Assembly: GCA_964507025.1 (NCBI GenBank)
Contig: CAZDOK010000001.1
Coordinates: 124,001 to 188,000, forward strand
Direction: 5' to 3'
Source: Amarobacter sp964507025
Lineage (GTDB): Bacteria > Chloroflexota > Dehalococcoidia > Tepidiformales > Tepidiformaceae
Length of the DNA stretch: 64,000 nucleotides
The notes under the pieces are model-generated. The model searched no databases and was not told the DNA's origin. It saw only the letters and a program-made list of their open reading frames with translations. The first letter of the stretch is position 1; every line of letters starts with the position of its first letter. The translations under genes were made by a program, and so were the position numbers. This document shows, piece after piece, positions 63,744 through 64,000 of the stretch.

Positions 63744-63824
63744 GAATCGCTTTCCTCCGCACGTATGAACGTGGTCAGGTTCAAGGGGTCTGATCTCAGC
63801 CCGTGAGGGCACCCCCAGCGATCC
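63744..63824 (-). promoter_or_regulatory. TPP riboswitch (THI element)
   Basis: The minus strand carries the conserved aptamer: P1 stem ATCGCT/AGCGAT (63817-63822 with 63746-63751), GGGGGTGCC, CTGAGA (63794-63799), the ACCC-type GACCCCTTGAACCTGA (63775-63790) and GCGGAGGAAAG near 63750-63760. Together with the terminator at 63694 it should stop thiBPQ transcription when thiamine diphosphate is high. Confidence 0.96.
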
Positions 63825-63851
63825 CGAACAGCTATGAAATTGTCGGTTCCT

Positions 63852-63881
63852 ACGCTACACCCGCTGCGGGGCTGGCTGCAA
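63852..63881 (-). promoter_or_regulatory. Candidate promoter of the thi operon
   Basis: On the minus strand TTGCAG (63876-63881) and TAGCGT (63852-63857) are 18 bp apart and point into the riboswitch, which would start about 20-30 bases later. The -10 match is weak. The remaining 63882-64000 shows nothing recognisable. Confidence 0.35.
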
Positions 63882-64000
63882 TCGCCGGCCCGGTTACGGG
63901 GCTGTCACCCAGCTCTCACGGTCGTCCACCCGCTGGCGACCCCCGCCCCCCCGTTCATCAACGATAATCGGCCCGCACGCCGGGTGCGTAACGCTCCGTC

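Overview
The window is a GC-rich, densely packed bacterial chromosome segment with no phage, transposon, integrase or CRISPR signature. The split of core genes, the many GTG/TTG starts, ClpC, the non-mevalonate isoprenoid genes, the radical-SAM protein and the several CoA-linked genes fit a Chloroflexota (Dehalococcoidia-like) bacterium. That placement is an inference from gene character, not a phylogenetic result.

Layout. 1-1.9 kb: end of a histidine operon (hisA tail, hisF, hisI) with a small HC-X5-R phosphatase attached. 1.9-5.3 kb: uvrA behind a perfect SOS-type palindrome. 5.3-9.3 kb: an epoxide-hydrolase-like enzyme and an AcuI/YhdH reductase (one operon), an ArsB-type permease and a RibD-C reductase. 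9.4-15.6 kb: a 1476-residue secreted surface protein, a ferritin-like/VIT1 membrane protein and a small anchored protein. 15.65-28.8 kb: a lone 5S rRNA gene, ribosomal protein S1, clpC, rpoB and rpoC. 28.9-32.4 kb: a B12-type radical-SAM protein and the ispD-ispF pair. 32.5-36.7 kb: a four-gene translationally coupled set for a modified amino sugar (PglC-, PglF-, acetyltransferase- and DegT-like). 36.7-42.6 kb: single genes (PPOX, GNAT, DUF389, MBL), tRNA-Arg(TCT), a serine hydrolase and an unknown membrane protein. 42.6-47 kb: DinB-like protein, acyl-CoA dehydrogenase, PPOX, GNAT and a serine/alanine-glyoxylate aminotransferase. 47.1-49.7 kb: a sulfur operon (TsuA-like permease, TsuB/TusA protein, rhodanese lipoprotein). 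49.7-57.8 kb: three crotonases, a CaiB-type CoA transferase, a methyltransferase, a GNAT, a CBS protein, a thiamine-diphosphate-dependent lyase/synthase and an alpha/beta hydrolase. 57.9-59.9 kb: a membrane glycosyltransferase. 59.9-63.9 kb, minus strand: a thiamine ABC transporter (thiB-thiP-thiQ) under a clear TPP riboswitch with its own terminator.

How genes work together. The thiamine uptake operon supplies the cofactor of the nearby ThDP enzyme. The sulfur operon combines membrane import, a cytosolic persulfide carrier and an extracytoplasmic sulfurtransferase. The CoA-linked genes between 43 and 57 kb look like parts of one or more acyl-CoA breakdown routes, though substrates cannot be read from sequence and all three crotonases lack the canonical catalytic glutamate pair. 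The most notable signals are the TPP riboswitch, the SOS box at uvrA, the three-gene sulfur operon, the compact sugar cluster and the frequent tail-to-tail gene ends with almost no spacer and no hairpin terminator. I did not find a clearly new type of system; the best candidates for new biology are listed as findings.
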